Assembly (NCBI GenBank): GCA_904066235.2
Contig: CAJFCV020000002.1
Location: 186,001 to 250,000, forward strand
Direction: 5' to 3'
Length of the DNA stretch: 64,000 bases
Source: Bursaphelenchus xylophilus
Lineage: Eukaryota > Nematoda > Chromadorea > Rhabditida > Aphelenchoididae
The notes under the pieces were generated by a model. That model saw only the letters and a program-made list of their open reading frames with translations. It had not been told where the DNA came from and did no database searches. Of this stretch, positions 22,134 to 33,244 are shown in pieces (position 1 is the first letter of the stretch; each line of letters begins with the position of its first letter). The position numbers and the translations under genes were made by a program.

Positions 22134-23101
22134 CTGGAAGATTTGCGGTCAAAAATACGAGATAAAATTTGTTCGATCCCAGGCTAAAATGACACGAGAG
22201 GTAACGAAAGTCGACTGTACAAACAATAATTAAGTATTCTGTTTTGTTTACCATACAATGAAATTACGGGAAAACAAACGTTTTCGAGATGGCATTGGAC
22301 ATTTTTATGAGGCAAGCCTAAGAACTGAGGGTATACCACGGGGTTACTTATAGGTATGTATTATATAATTTCTATCTTATGTGAAGGAAAGTCGGAGGCT
22401 ATAACTTCCGGCGGAGACGGCGCGCAGAGACTTCGTTTTTGAAATATGTATCTTTAAGCGACATTAATTTTTGTCTATGAAATAACAAGACTTTACAGTG
22501 CAAACTGAGGTCGCTACGGCCTTCCCAAGTAGGGGCATTTCTACCCCGACCTTCCTTCACGTTTTTTGTAAGCCCTGTATGTAAAATGATGAGATTTGCC
22601 CAGAAAACGAACGTTCTTTGAGCAAAACATTCAATAAATATTAAAGTTGTATAAAACAACGTAGTTTCCAGTTTTCACCCCAGCATTTTCCCAATACCCC
22701 AGTAATAACCGGCTTTTGATGTCCCAATCCAACCGCGGGATTATAAAGGGAATGCACGCAACCGGCAGCCCAAAAAACTCTACCCAAATCCATCCCGGAG
22801 CACGAGGAGTGACCAGCACGCGAGAACACCGCAGAGATGGGGCCGAAAACGGAAAAAAGAGCTCGCAAAACGAGCCGCCAGCGGCGCTGAGAGAAAATGA
22901 CCACCGCCACAAGTGCGAATGACCATTAAAGTCTTGTGATTGAGGGTTGGGGGTTTCTCCGGAATTACTGGGCTGGTCGTAAAAGCAAAACAAAAGCAAT
23001 TCCAGGAGAAATAAAGAACAAGAGTTTACTTTGTATAGTAATTTTCGTGGAGAAATAAAACGTTAAAATGTCAAATCAGTAAGAAAAAATTCAGAAATTT
23101 A
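22134..23101. other. Gap with a short GC-rich island
   Basis: No spliced gene recognised. Around 22690-22930 the base composition is clearly more GC-rich than its surroundings, and TTATAAAGG occurs at about 22730 (+), but neither strand gives a convincing product. Confidence 0.35.
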
Positions 23102-23358
23102 CAGTGGGGGACCTGATACAGTGGCAAAAAATGTACCATTTTGCATCCAGGAGGCATCAAAAAATGTGGCAAAATACCTCATTCTCCAAGTGAAAAACTC
23201 AGATTTCAAAAGCGCGCCCGTTCTTTTTGTGAGGAAAAAGGGCGCGCCCTTCAAAACGAAGTTTTTTTCACTTGGAGAGGGAAGCATTTTGCCACATTTT
23301 TGATGCTTCCCGGATGCGAAATGGTACATCTTTTGCCACTAGATCAGGTCCCCCACTG
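23102..23358. mobile_element. MITE family 2, copy c (cleanest copy)
   Basis: 257 bp with TA on both sides. Ends CAGTGGGGGACCTGAT and ATCAGGTCCCCCACTG form a perfect terminal repeat; a GCGCGCCC stem lies in the middle. No coding capacity. Confidence 0.88.
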
Positions 23359-23806
23359 TATGTCCCCAGTAGTAAGAACCACCACCAAAAATGACCTTGA
23401 TTGTAAAATACTTGCTTCTGAAATGTCAAAATCCCCAAAATATGATAATCTACTCTGCTTCCTCCCTCATTCCAACAATTAAAATTTAATTACAAGCCGA
23501 TTAGCTTTCACAAGTGGCCCTCAAATATCAAAAGTATCGTGAAAATTCACAATTTTATAACTTTTTCGGCGAGATTAGCAGAGTAATGAAATTCGCCGGC
23601 ACAAAGATTATAATCCAATATGGCCGCGATTTGTTTGAACTGGCTATGATTTCCAGATGTTCGACGGGATGAATCGGCCGTTTAAATAGGCTTTCGAAGA
23701 TGAGATTATACATGATAATAACAGACTTTGATCTGGCGACTAAATTTTATAAAAAGAGTGAAGGCAAGAATTCAAAATAATGGTTAAAAAAGAATTTTTC
23801 TATTTA

Positions 23807-24253
23807 CAGGGGAAGTACTCCAAGTGCGACTATCAGATTTTGATGAAACTTGGCACAAATTTAGTCATTTTTTGTAAGATATATGCGAGAATCCTAGCTC
23901 GCGCTTTGCAGAAACAACCGAGATTTTTAGATCGAAAGTCAGCAAAAATTTAGGACTTTTTGCCGAATTTCGGCACGAAAAGTTTCATGCCTATTTCTAC
24001 CGTTAAGGATAATGTTTCTACAAAAAATCAAATTTTTCCGCACGAAACTGCCAAAGTTATGGTCAAAAAGCATTTTTTTCTCTGACCGCTCTCCACGTTT
24101 AGCGTGCTCTCTCGGCGGCAAAAATCGTTCGATATCTCGGCGGCGCCCGCAAAGCGCCAGCTAAAACTTTCAGGAATTGATATTTAGTCCATGCCCGACG
24201 CGTGTGCAAAATTTAAAGAAAATCTGAGCGTCGCACTTGGAGTACTTCCCCTG
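23807..24253. mobile_element. MITE family 1, copy 2
   Basis: About 447 bp; TTA/TTA target duplication; ends CAGGGGAAGTACTCCAAGTG and its inverse. Confidence 0.88.
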
Positions 24254-24256
24254 TTA

Positions 24257-25208
24257 GAAGAAGTGAGAAATTTACGGGAAGGGAAAGTGCTCCAGGTGCG
24301 CCCCTTCTGTTTTTTCCCAAATTTGCGATACAAATTTTGCACGCCACATAATACTATAGAAATCGCTGTAAACTTTAGTTCGAACTTTACAGAGTAAAAA
24401 GGTCGTTTACAGAGAGAACCGTACGGCTTGAACATGCGAAAAAGAACAGTCAATAACTTTTCAAATTTACTTCAGCAAAGCGATAAAGTTTTCCAACAAA
24501 ATCTCACAACAAAAATGGAGGTTTTGGCTTGTTTTTTGCTTCAAACTCCCATTTGCACACTTTTGCGTCAACAAGCGTTTATGCACTTATATCAAAATAT
24601 TGTAAGAAAAGGTCACCAGTCAACATTTCCGCGTTTTTTAAAAAATTACTGGCTTTGTCATCAAATTTCATTCAACCGAACATCTGCCTCGCTTCCAAGA
24701 AGCCCCAAACTAAACTCTATTCTTATCGCCTCAAGCCGCTCTTCCCAATGAAGCGTGCACAGTGCTGGCGCACTTTCACGGATCGGAAGAGCAGAGAAGC
24801 TCAAAAACCAAGGACATTGCACTGCGCATATCACAAGGGTGTCATATTTACATGTCCTTGGAGATAATTCGATTTTAATCAGTCTGTATATAAGGGCAAA
24901 AACGGCATAGTGTGATAAGTACGTATACTCGATGAAAAGACCCCAACTAACAGGGGAATTGAGAAATTGCTTGGACTTTGGGTGAATTTTGACTGGTAAA
25001 ATTGAGAAAAGTGAAAAATGAAGATGGAGTAAGAGATAATGAGATTTTTAGAGGACATAGCCTTAAGGAATCTAAGCGTAAAAGTTAGTATTTTTCTTAA
25101 AGTTTTGTACACATACTGCCGCAAATGAAATCTTAAAAACTTTAGGTCATTTTCATCAACCTTTAGCCGAGAGAGCACGTAAAATAAGGAGTTTTTTTTG
25201 TCATTTTA
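24257..25208. other. Gap between MITE copies
   Basis: AT-rich. An open frame of about 100 codons at 24428-24751 (+) has no splice, promoter or family support and is not called. Confidence 0.3.
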
Positions 25209-25658
25209 CAGGGGAAGTACTCCAAGTGCGACCCTCAGATATTGATGAAACTTGGCACCAATTTAGAATAATTTTTTTCAAAGATATATGCGAGAGTCCT
25301 AGCTCGCGCTTTGCAGAAACTACCGAGATTTTTAGATCGAAAGTCGGCCAAAATTTAGGACTTTTTGCCGAATTTCGGCACGAAAAGTTTCATACCAATT
25401 TCTACCGTAGAGGAAAATGTTTTTACAAAAAATCAAATTTTTCCGCACGAAACTGCCAAAGTTATGGCCAAAAAGCGCTTTTCTCTCTGGCCGCTCTCCA
25501 CGTTTAGCGTGCTCTCTCGGCGGCAAAAATCGTTCGATATCTCGGCGGCGCCCGCAAAGCGCGAGCTAAAACTTTCAGGAATTGATATTTAGTCCATACC
25601 CGACGTGTATGCAAAATTTAAAGAAAATCTGAGCGTCGCACTTGGAGCACTTCCCCTG
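25209..25658. mobile_element. MITE family 1, copy 3
   Basis: 450 bp; TTA/TTA target duplication; ends as in copy 1. Confidence 0.88.
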
Positions 25659-26353
25659 TTAATTTTAAAAAACCTGTCAATTCCATCCGAAAGAAAATCA
25701 TTTTTTATACAGAAAGTATTTATTTCATTTGCAACGAATCCTGGGATTTTAAAATAAAACATAAATCTTCTTTCTTTGACCTAAAAAATTGCCAAGAGGA
25801 GGCTGAACGCGTCCTATTTGCCATAAAAACACGACCTAAATTTGTGCCGGATTGAGTAAAAATTGTAGACCCAAATTTGGAGTTCATCTTTGAGTATAAT
25901 TTTGGAATATTTAAAAATGCAAAACACAAAGTCTTCTCCCACACCGGCTTTTTCAAAAACAAAATCATAAAAGACATATTATTGTGCAAAAGTTTTGACC
26001 TTTCCCTCAAAAACACAAATGCCCTGCGGACAAACTTCGGAAAATACGTCCATCAGAAATTGTTGAGTCTGTTTTTCGATCCGAACCTGAGAAGTCCCCT
26101 TCCGTTTCCTGCTGCAGAAAGTAAATAATTTTTCGGGACACAGCCGTTCAAAACAAGGTCTGACCGGTGTCTGGAACGGCGAAAAAACAGGGGAAATTTG
26201 GGGGATAAGGGTCTGAAACAGGGCTCTTCAGTGGTAAAGTAACGCGTTTGCAGTAAAAATTTGGGCTCTGTGGGGTTAGAGGAAGAAGTGGAGAGTAAGA
26301 TTTTTAGATGAAAGCAAGATTTGAGGAAATTTTTTTATAAAAAAGTTTGCTAA

Positions 26354-26802
26354 CCGGGGAAGTACTCCAAATGCAACGCTCAGATTTTCTTTAAATTTTG
26401 CACACACATCGGGTACGGACTAGATATCAATTCCTGAAAGTTTTAGCTCGCGCTTTGCGGGCTTCGCCGAGATATCGAACGATTTTTGCCGCCGAGAGAG
26501 CACGCTAAACGTGGAGAGCGGTCAGAGAGAAGAGCGCTTTTTGGCCATAACTTTGGCAGTTTCGTGCGGAAAAATTTGATTTTTTGTAGAAACATTATCC
26601 TTTACGGTAGAAACAGGCATGAAACTTTTCGTGCCGAAATTCCGCAAAAAGTCCTAAATTTTGGCCAACTTTCGATCTAAAAATCTCGGTTGTTTCTGCA
26701 AAGCGCGAGCTAGGATTCTCGCATATATCTTAGAAAAAATTATTCTAAATTGGTGCCAGTTTTCATCAAAATCTGAGCGTCGCACTTGGGGTACATAACC
26801 TG
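26354..26802. mobile_element. MITE family 1, copy 4 (inverted, eroded ends)
   Basis: Reverse orientation to copies 1-3. The terminal bases have drifted (CCGGGGAAGTACTCC; right end ACCTG), and the flanks are TAA and TAC. Confidence 0.8.
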
Positions 26803-27273
26803 TACAAAAATTTAGGTTTTCAAAAAAAGGAATGCTTATGAAATTGATGCAACTCGGCAATTAAAAAATTAAAAAAATTATATCGTTTCATGAAACCTGA
26901 AAGGTTTTCCACGTTTTTAAAAAAACCAAAAGACGGGTTTTGTCTGGCCGGCTCTCCTCAATTTATGTGATCTCTCGGAAAAAATATTGCTGAATTTCTG
27001 GGCTACGGAAAAAATATAGAAGTTTAATTTTTCAGAGGTCAAAAAAGCGCTATTTTGGAGTCCCTGCGTAAAGTTACAAAACAAATCCAATAGTCGCACC
27101 ATACTGTTCTATACATAATACGGTTCCGTAAAATACATTATAGTCCATCCTCGGAACACAATATTTTCGACACTTCAAGTTCCTTGAAAAAGTAAATTGG
27201 TGGTGCTAAAAACGAATCCATCAAAGCAAAAGTCCATGCGTTCCTTCGGTTCAACAAAACAAAAGGCTGAGTT

Positions 27274-27553
27274 ATGGCTTTTCAACAAAAAAAAACGGTT
27301 AGTTGTTGTTGTTTTGACGAAGGCAAAAAATTACTAATTAATTAAGAATTCGTATGGCCTGCAATTTCACATCGAAGATCATGGGAATGCCAAAAAGTTT
27401 GCTCTCGAATCCTTAATGGAGGGAATCTCGTGGAGAAAAAAGATTGGTCATGGATTGTGGAAATATTATGATACTAAAGAGTTCAATGTTCGTAAAGACC
27501 ATTTCTTTTTCAACCTTTTGCTGTTTTTGGTATTTTTCGGCTTTTTACTATAA
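27274..27553 (+). CDS. Possible small C-terminally anchored membrane protein
   Basis: Two exons (27274-27297, 27347-27553) with a 49-bp GT-AG intron, a typical nematode size, give 76 residues. Exon 2 is open for 68 codons in an otherwise stop-rich region. The product is soluble and charged for about 55 residues (for example SWRKKIGHGLWKYYD) and ends in a hydrophobic run, FFFNLLLFLVFFGFLL, with no lumenal tail; this is a tail-anchored arrangement. No family recognised. Exon 1 is only eight codons, so the start is uncertain. Confidence 0.4.
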
Positions 27554-28644
27554 GAAATACTGCACGCGTAGGGTACAACGAATGTTGTAATGTCATTTTC
27601 TTATTTATGATTTCACTAGAAAGTCGAGTTTGCAAGTCTTTTTTGGAGCCAAATTATATCATCCATGATGGTTTTCTACATATTTTGAAGCAACCTCCGA
27701 TAAAAAAGGACTCTTTTAGGTCTTTCCTTTGATCATAAACATTAGCCATCCAAAAACAAAGCCGTAAAACACGCATATTACATAAAATTCACCATAAAAA
27801 CTTACAAAAACCTACAAAATTTTTCTTCCTACAGTAGTAAAAGTATGCTGAAATATAGAGTCTGCAATAGAAATTCGAAGACTTTATAGTCTAGACTGAA
27901 TGTTGAGATGACTCAAGATACACTCAAGGAGTATTCAATAAGCATTTTGAACGGGTTCAGTGTTCGTTTTTTGGACAAAAAAAACAAAATTAAATTCCCT
28001 GCGGTAAAAAAAATTGAAAGTATATGTATATCTTATTACTTTCCGCGAAAGAGCATTATATACTAGTTTCCAATGGGGTTAGGCCATCTGATAAAAGCTG
28101 TCGGAAAAGTGCATTCACACTTTTCTTGAGATATTTGCCTTGACTCAGAGCTGACTTAAGCCATGCTCTTTTCAAGTTTACGTCTCCGGCAAGACCTTGT
28201 CCATAGGGAAATGGAAAAATTCCCTCATAAAATGGACAAGAGATCCAAAAAACTGTCGCAAAATGGACAATTCCAAAACAGGTCAAACACTCTAAATTTA
28301 TATCCCGACCGTTCACGGAAGTCTCATTCCTATAATTCGCCCTAAAAATTCACTTCGCGGAGTTTGAGAAGCTTAGCAAAGTGCAAATGCACTCTGTCCA
28401 CTCGAATTTTTATAAAATTCGGGCGGTTGTCGTGACTGCCCGTGCAATTCGTTATTTTTGTACCCCAGATTGGACTTTAGAAGAACATGTTTGCGATTAA
28501 AAAAGAATTTTTGGTGATTAGCAAGCTACAAACGTTTCTGCTTTCAGGCAAAGTGCTTTTATCAGCAGGATATAAAAACTAGTAAGAATTGCTCGTAAAC
28601 AAAAACATTTTGCAAAATCGACAAATGATTGTGACTACAGATAA
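27554..28644. other. Gap, no gene seen
   Basis: About 1.1 kb of AT-rich sequence without spliced exons or recognised repeats, ending at a family-1 MITE. Confidence 0.35.
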
Positions 28645-29084
28645 CAACAGAAATGCGACACTCAGATTTCGATGAAACTTGGCACAAATTTAGAATAATT
28701 TTTTCTAAGATATATGCGAGAATCCTAGCTCGCGCTTTGCAGAAACAACCGAGATTTTAAGATCGAAAGTCGGCCAAAATTTAGGACTTTTTGCCGAATT
28801 TCGGCACGAAAAGTTTCATGCCTATTTCTACCGTAAAGGATAATATTTCTACAAAAAATCGAATTTTTCCGCACAAAACAGCCAAAGTTATGGCCAAAAA
28901 GCGCTTTTCTCTCTGGCCGCTCTCCACGTTTAGCGTGCTCTCTCGGCGGCAAAAATTGTTCGATATCTCGGCGGCGCCCGCAAAGCGCGAGCTAAAACTT
29001 TCAGGAATTGATATTTAGTCCATACCCGATGTGTGTGCAAAATTTAAAGAAAATCTATGCGTCGCACTTGGGGTACTTCTCCTG
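28645..29084. mobile_element. MITE family 1, copy 5 (left end partly deleted)
   Basis: The left terminus lacks about nine bases of the usual repeat (CAACAGAAATGCGAC), but TAA flanks both sides. The interior is very close to the copy at 51231-51679. Confidence 0.8.
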
Positions 29085-29312
29085 TAAATTTTGTCGGCGC
29101 GAAAACCATAGAAAAATTCTCTGGCATTATGTTGCGATGATTTCAAAGGACTTGTTACACAATCTCTGCTATAGAGCATTTGAGAGCACTGGTTGTAGCT
29201 GGACAAAGATAATAGAATTAGATCAAATATAAAAATTGGATTTTAATAGGATTTTTAAAAAATCTTGACCCAAAACTCCCTAACCTTTCATTTTCATTAT
29301 TTTATATTTAAA

Positions 29313-31912
29313 ATGACGGTTGGCTTTGTCCGAATTTCCACTCCCTTGCTGCTTGTATTCTTCCTAGTCATTGGTCATGGTCAATTTGTCCCCCCGGGCA
29401 CTTGTAGCAAGGATGATCCTGAACAAAGTGTAAGATCCGAAAATAACATGAACTTTTTTCTAATTCCTTGTTCAGTTTTCCGACATCAAGGTCTGCCTTC
29501 TCAAGCACGTCAGCGATTTCCAAACCAAGCGGTTTGATGCACTTGGCCAGGAAGACATTATCAAATTCATGAAAACAAAAGTAGAACACCTGGATGCCAA
29601 GGAGAAGAAGAGTTTTTGCAGGCAAGCAGTTAATTAGAGGAAAATAAGTTTGTTTCTCTTTTCAGGGACTTTATGAGATTCCTCAGCTGTTTGCGTGACG
29701 TGGTCTGCGATGTGAATTTTGTTATGAACAGGTTCACGGTGCTATTCACTCCTTTCTTCAAATGGCCCGCGATTTGCAACGATTTTTCTGCTGAAGGTAA
29801 CCCGGTATTTTACTGTATGAAAAAGTGAGTTTAGCCGCTGATCAAATGGTCCAATGTGTCCGCGATATCGACATTGATTCCCATCGGAAACTGGCCAAGC
29901 ACCGACATCAGTGCAGGTAAGTGGAATACAGAAAACGAAGGGGAAAGGTAGTCTTGAAAAGGGTAGGCACGTCAATTCAGCACATTTCCTGAACCGTTTC
30001 GAAACTTCGTATCGTTTTCATTGATTTAAAAGACAGACGAAATGCCGCGAAATTATCGGCACCTTTTGTCGCCTGAAATAATTGCGTTTTCTCGAAAAGG
30101 AAGAAGAAAGATAAGAAAATGCCTTTTATCGGATAGTTACATTTCGTTTTGAACGAATCACCAAAAAGGGGCGGGAAATTTTTTCTTCTATTTTGGATTG
30201 ACGTGGTAGGGTTCTGACATAGCTGTACCGACGTTGAAACCTCTACAGATAAAAAAGAAAACATTATTCCAAAATTCGACTAAAACAACAATTTATGTGT
30301 GAGAACGGCGGGAAAGCATCATTAAAATTGGGATTAGAAGTAGAAATTGACCTTGCCGGCCAACGGCCTTGTGGCCTTCTTCAACTTCTTCTCCAACTGT
30401 CTGTTCCGCCGACGCAACTGCCTAATTTTCTGTGTGAGTTGAGCAAGTTGATTCTTGAGGACTTCAACTTCAGACGACTGAGGAAGAACTGGAGGAGTTG
30501 GAGATTCGGTTGGGCTTCGTCCTTGACGTCTTGGCTGTCTTGCGATCTTCCTGAAGCTCTCAGCCGACTTTTTCCTCATTTGCATCATCTGCGCAAGGTT
30601 TGCACGCGCCTTCTCCAGCCCTTTCTTGCGTTTCTCCCTCAGTTCCTGGAAAATGATGCAATAATGAATTGACAAGTGCCCTTTTTCAACTGTCAAATAT
30701 CCAGACTTCTTCTTTACAGCGTCCGCTAGGATATCTCACACAAAAAAGCAAATCAGCTACTTTTTTGTTCCTAAAACTGAAGAATAAAGAGAAATCTTAC
30801 ATTTTCTGGAAACACGTCGATAGATGGAGAATCAGTGTTTGGGTCACAGCGCGATGGGCCTGGCTCCATGGACTCATCCGTTATATTCAACACTTGAAAC
30901 TGAAAACAGCGTAATTTTAAAGATAATATACATCCACAAATTATTCCAAATCTCAGAGCTACGATACCATCTAACAAAATGTTCATTCGTTCAGAAAAAA
31001 AACTAAAATATTGGGCGCAGTTCGAAATCTCTATTTCCAATTTTGTATTACGTGTTTTGGCTTCGTAGAAATTGGACAGAAATAATTTGGACAGAGCGCG
31101 GAAATTGGACAAGGTGAAATTGGACAGATTTTTTTCGCTGCAATCAGGGGTGACCACCGGGCCGGGCCTGACAAATTTTGAAACGGGCCGGGCCGCGGGC
31201 CTGAGCCATTTTCAGGCCCGGCCCGGTTTTGTCGAAATGCCAAGCGTTTGGCATTCAATGTTTTCGCGCAGAGAAAATTTTTTGATAGGTTTGTATTTTT
31301 AGTATATCAAGTTCTACAATAGTTTATTACTTTATGGTACTTTTTTGCATATATGTTATAATATAAGGTCCGAATTAGAACATATAATACATATAAGACA
31401 GTTCTTAGCAGATTTTAGCACCACAGAGCCGGTAAGATCAAAGGAAAAATTCCAGCTCGCGCCCTAACCGGGCTTTTACCGGGCCGGGCCTGATTTCTGC
31501 CGGGCCGGGCCTGCAAAATTTTGAACCGGGCCGGGCTCCGGGCCTGAAATTTGGAAAAACAGGCCCGATCGCCACCCCTGGCTATTTCACGTTCAGTTTT
31601 GCGTCAAATTTTTTGAAAGTCCCTTTTCCTTCGCGGAGTTTATTTTTTATTTTCAGCCGCAAATTGATCAACGCCATAGTGAATGACTTCGGAACCAAAG
31701 ACAATTGCCGGATTTTGAAGCGGAATGAAACTATTTTCTTGTGCAATATGGGAATGGCATCTCTTCCTGGCTTCTGCCCTCGGCATCTATGCGCTGAAAA
31801 GGTCGAGAAACTGCTGGGGAAGCACGAGGAGATCAGCAGAGAAGAGATTCAGACGCATTTTGTCGCCGTTTTTAAAGCTGACTTTGAACAAGTCAGAGGA
31901 AATCAATTTTAA
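29313..31912 (+). CDS. Secreted cysteine-rich nematode protein
   Basis: Five exons (29313-29429, 29476-29621, 29666-29796, 29835-29916, 31657-31912) give 243 residues; every junction keeps phase. A signal peptide ends near VIGHG. The mature protein has about twelve Cys, in groups such as SCLRDVVCD and FCPRHLC, and is otherwise helical and charged. The spacing recalls nematode T20D4.11-like (DUF19) secreted domains, but this is a weak guess. The second intron uses a GC donor (CAG|GCAAGC); no GT donor keeps frame. The 1.74-kb fourth intron contains an opposite-strand gene and a hAT-like MITE. Confidence 0.65.
30334..30869 (-). CDS. Nested basic coiled-coil protein
   Basis: Two exons (30869-30801, 30645-30334), phase-0 junction, 126 residues. 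It lies wholly inside an intron of the opposite-strand Cys-rich gene. The first exon is acidic and Pro/Ser-rich (MEPGPSRCDPNTDSPS). The second is strongly basic, with RQPRRQGRSPTESPTPP followed by a leucine/isoleucine heptad stretch (VLKNQLAQLTQKIRQLRRRN), so it is bZIP-like in layout but has no bZIP basic signature. A nuclear role is only inferred from charge. Confidence 0.5.
31145..31580. mobile_element. hAT-like MITE rich in CCGGGC motifs
   Basis: 436 bp with inverted ends CAGGGGTGACC and GGCGATCGGGCC-type stems ending CCACCCCTG. CCGGGCCGGGCC motifs are repeated near both ends. The CAGGGGTG terminus is characteristic of hAT elements. A clear 8-bp target duplication is not visible (GCTGCAAT versus GCTATTTC). 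It lies in the long intron of the Cys-rich gene. Confidence 0.6.
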
Positions 31913-32103
31913 GCAAATGTTGCTAGTTTTCAAGTGATATTTACCAATTTATTTACTAGTAAATTTAGATAGATGGTAAAATAAGCTCATTTTGGCGATT
32001 TAAATTCATATTATACATGGTGCTCGTCGTAAAGCCGGGTCAAAAATTATGCAAATGCTAAGTGTACATTACACACAGTCTTTGTAAGTAAGGGTGAAGC
32101 TAA

Positions 32104-33244
32104 TTACTGAGTAATTAATTGCACAAAGTCATCAATATTTAACATTCCGTTTTCATCTCCAAGACCCTCCAATAGCTGATCCACCTCTTGTTCGGTTAAT
32201 TTCTCCCCCAAAGTCGTTAGAATGTGCTTCAGTTGCGATGTCTTGATTAGGCCAGTGCCGTCAGAGTCAAAGTGTTGCAGGCCGTCAAGGAACTCGTCCT
32301 TGGTGTTTGCTACTCGGGTGTTTTCTGGAAAGTAAATGCTTGGATATCAAAGCAAAAAAATTGAGAATTGAAATTTGATTATCCGTATATTAACAAGCGA
32401 AGTACCCCAAGTGTGACACTCGGATTTTCTTTAGATTCTGCACACATGTCAGGCATAGACTTAAGTATCAATTCCTAAAAGTTTTAGCTCGCGCTTTGCA
32501 AGCGCCGCCGAGATACCGAACCGTTTTTGTCGCCGAGAGAGTACGCTTAACGCGGAGAGCGATCAGAGAAAAAAACGCTTTTGATCATAACTTTGCTAGT
32601 TTCTTTAGGAAAAAATTGATTTTTTGTGGAAACATTACCCTCTATGGTAAAAATATTCATGAAACTTTTTGTGTCAAAATTCGGCAAAAAGTTTCATTTT
32701 TTTGCCCACTTTCGATCAAAAAATCTCGGTTGTTTCTGCAAAGCGCGAGCTAGGGTTCTCGCACATACCCTAGAAAAAATTATTCTAAATTTGTGCCAAG
32801 TTTCATCAAAAGCTAGGCGTCGAGCTTGTGGTACTTCCCCTGTAAGATTAAAATGTCGCTTTTACTTTGCATAAAATTTTGTATAGGCATACTGTAATAG
32901 GCATTAAAGAGCCTTCAGGGGGCTGCTTAGGCACTCACAGTACCCTACTTACCCAGTTGTTCAAAAATCGGAACAAATTCGTCGAAAGTGAGTCTGGCGT
33001 CCGGCTGGTCCTTCCATTGCTCCATGATTTCTCCCAACTCTTTCTCCGTTGGACATAGCCCCAAGCCACGCAATGCACTTCCCAACTGATTCACTGATAT
33101 TGTCCCATCATTGTTCTTATCGAACACTGTGAATATTGTCTTCTTCTCCGGATCACCTTCTTCTAGAGCTTCTGGCTGCGGAGTGTGCTCGGTGTGAAGG
33201 GTCTCGGCGGACTCCACGGAAGTCTCGGCCGCTTCTGTTGTCAT
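32104..33244 (-). CDS. Myosin essential light chain-like EF-hand protein
   Basis: Two exons (33244-32953, 32324-32104) give 170 residues. After an acidic Ala/Glu/Pro N-terminal extension (about 35 residues) come the first EF-hand (FDKNNDGTISVNQLG), LTFDEFVPIFEQL, then DGLQHFDSDGTGLIKTSQL and the final DENGMLNIDDFVQLI. The order and the R.LG..PTE spacing are those of myosin alkali light chains, which bind the myosin heavy-chain neck. Several EF-loops lack calcium ligands, as in that family. The long N-terminal extension is longer than in most invertebrate light chains. A family-1 MITE occupies the intron. Confidence 0.85.
32394..32842. mobile_element. MITE family 1, copy 6
   Basis: 449 bp, TAA/TAA flanks, more diverged interior than other copies. 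It lies inside the myosin light-chain intron. Confidence 0.82.

Noticed and set aside
25877..26128. Overlapping 83- and 98-codon frames on both strands
   Set aside because: AT-rich low-complexity sequence between two MITEs; neither frame shows splice or family support.
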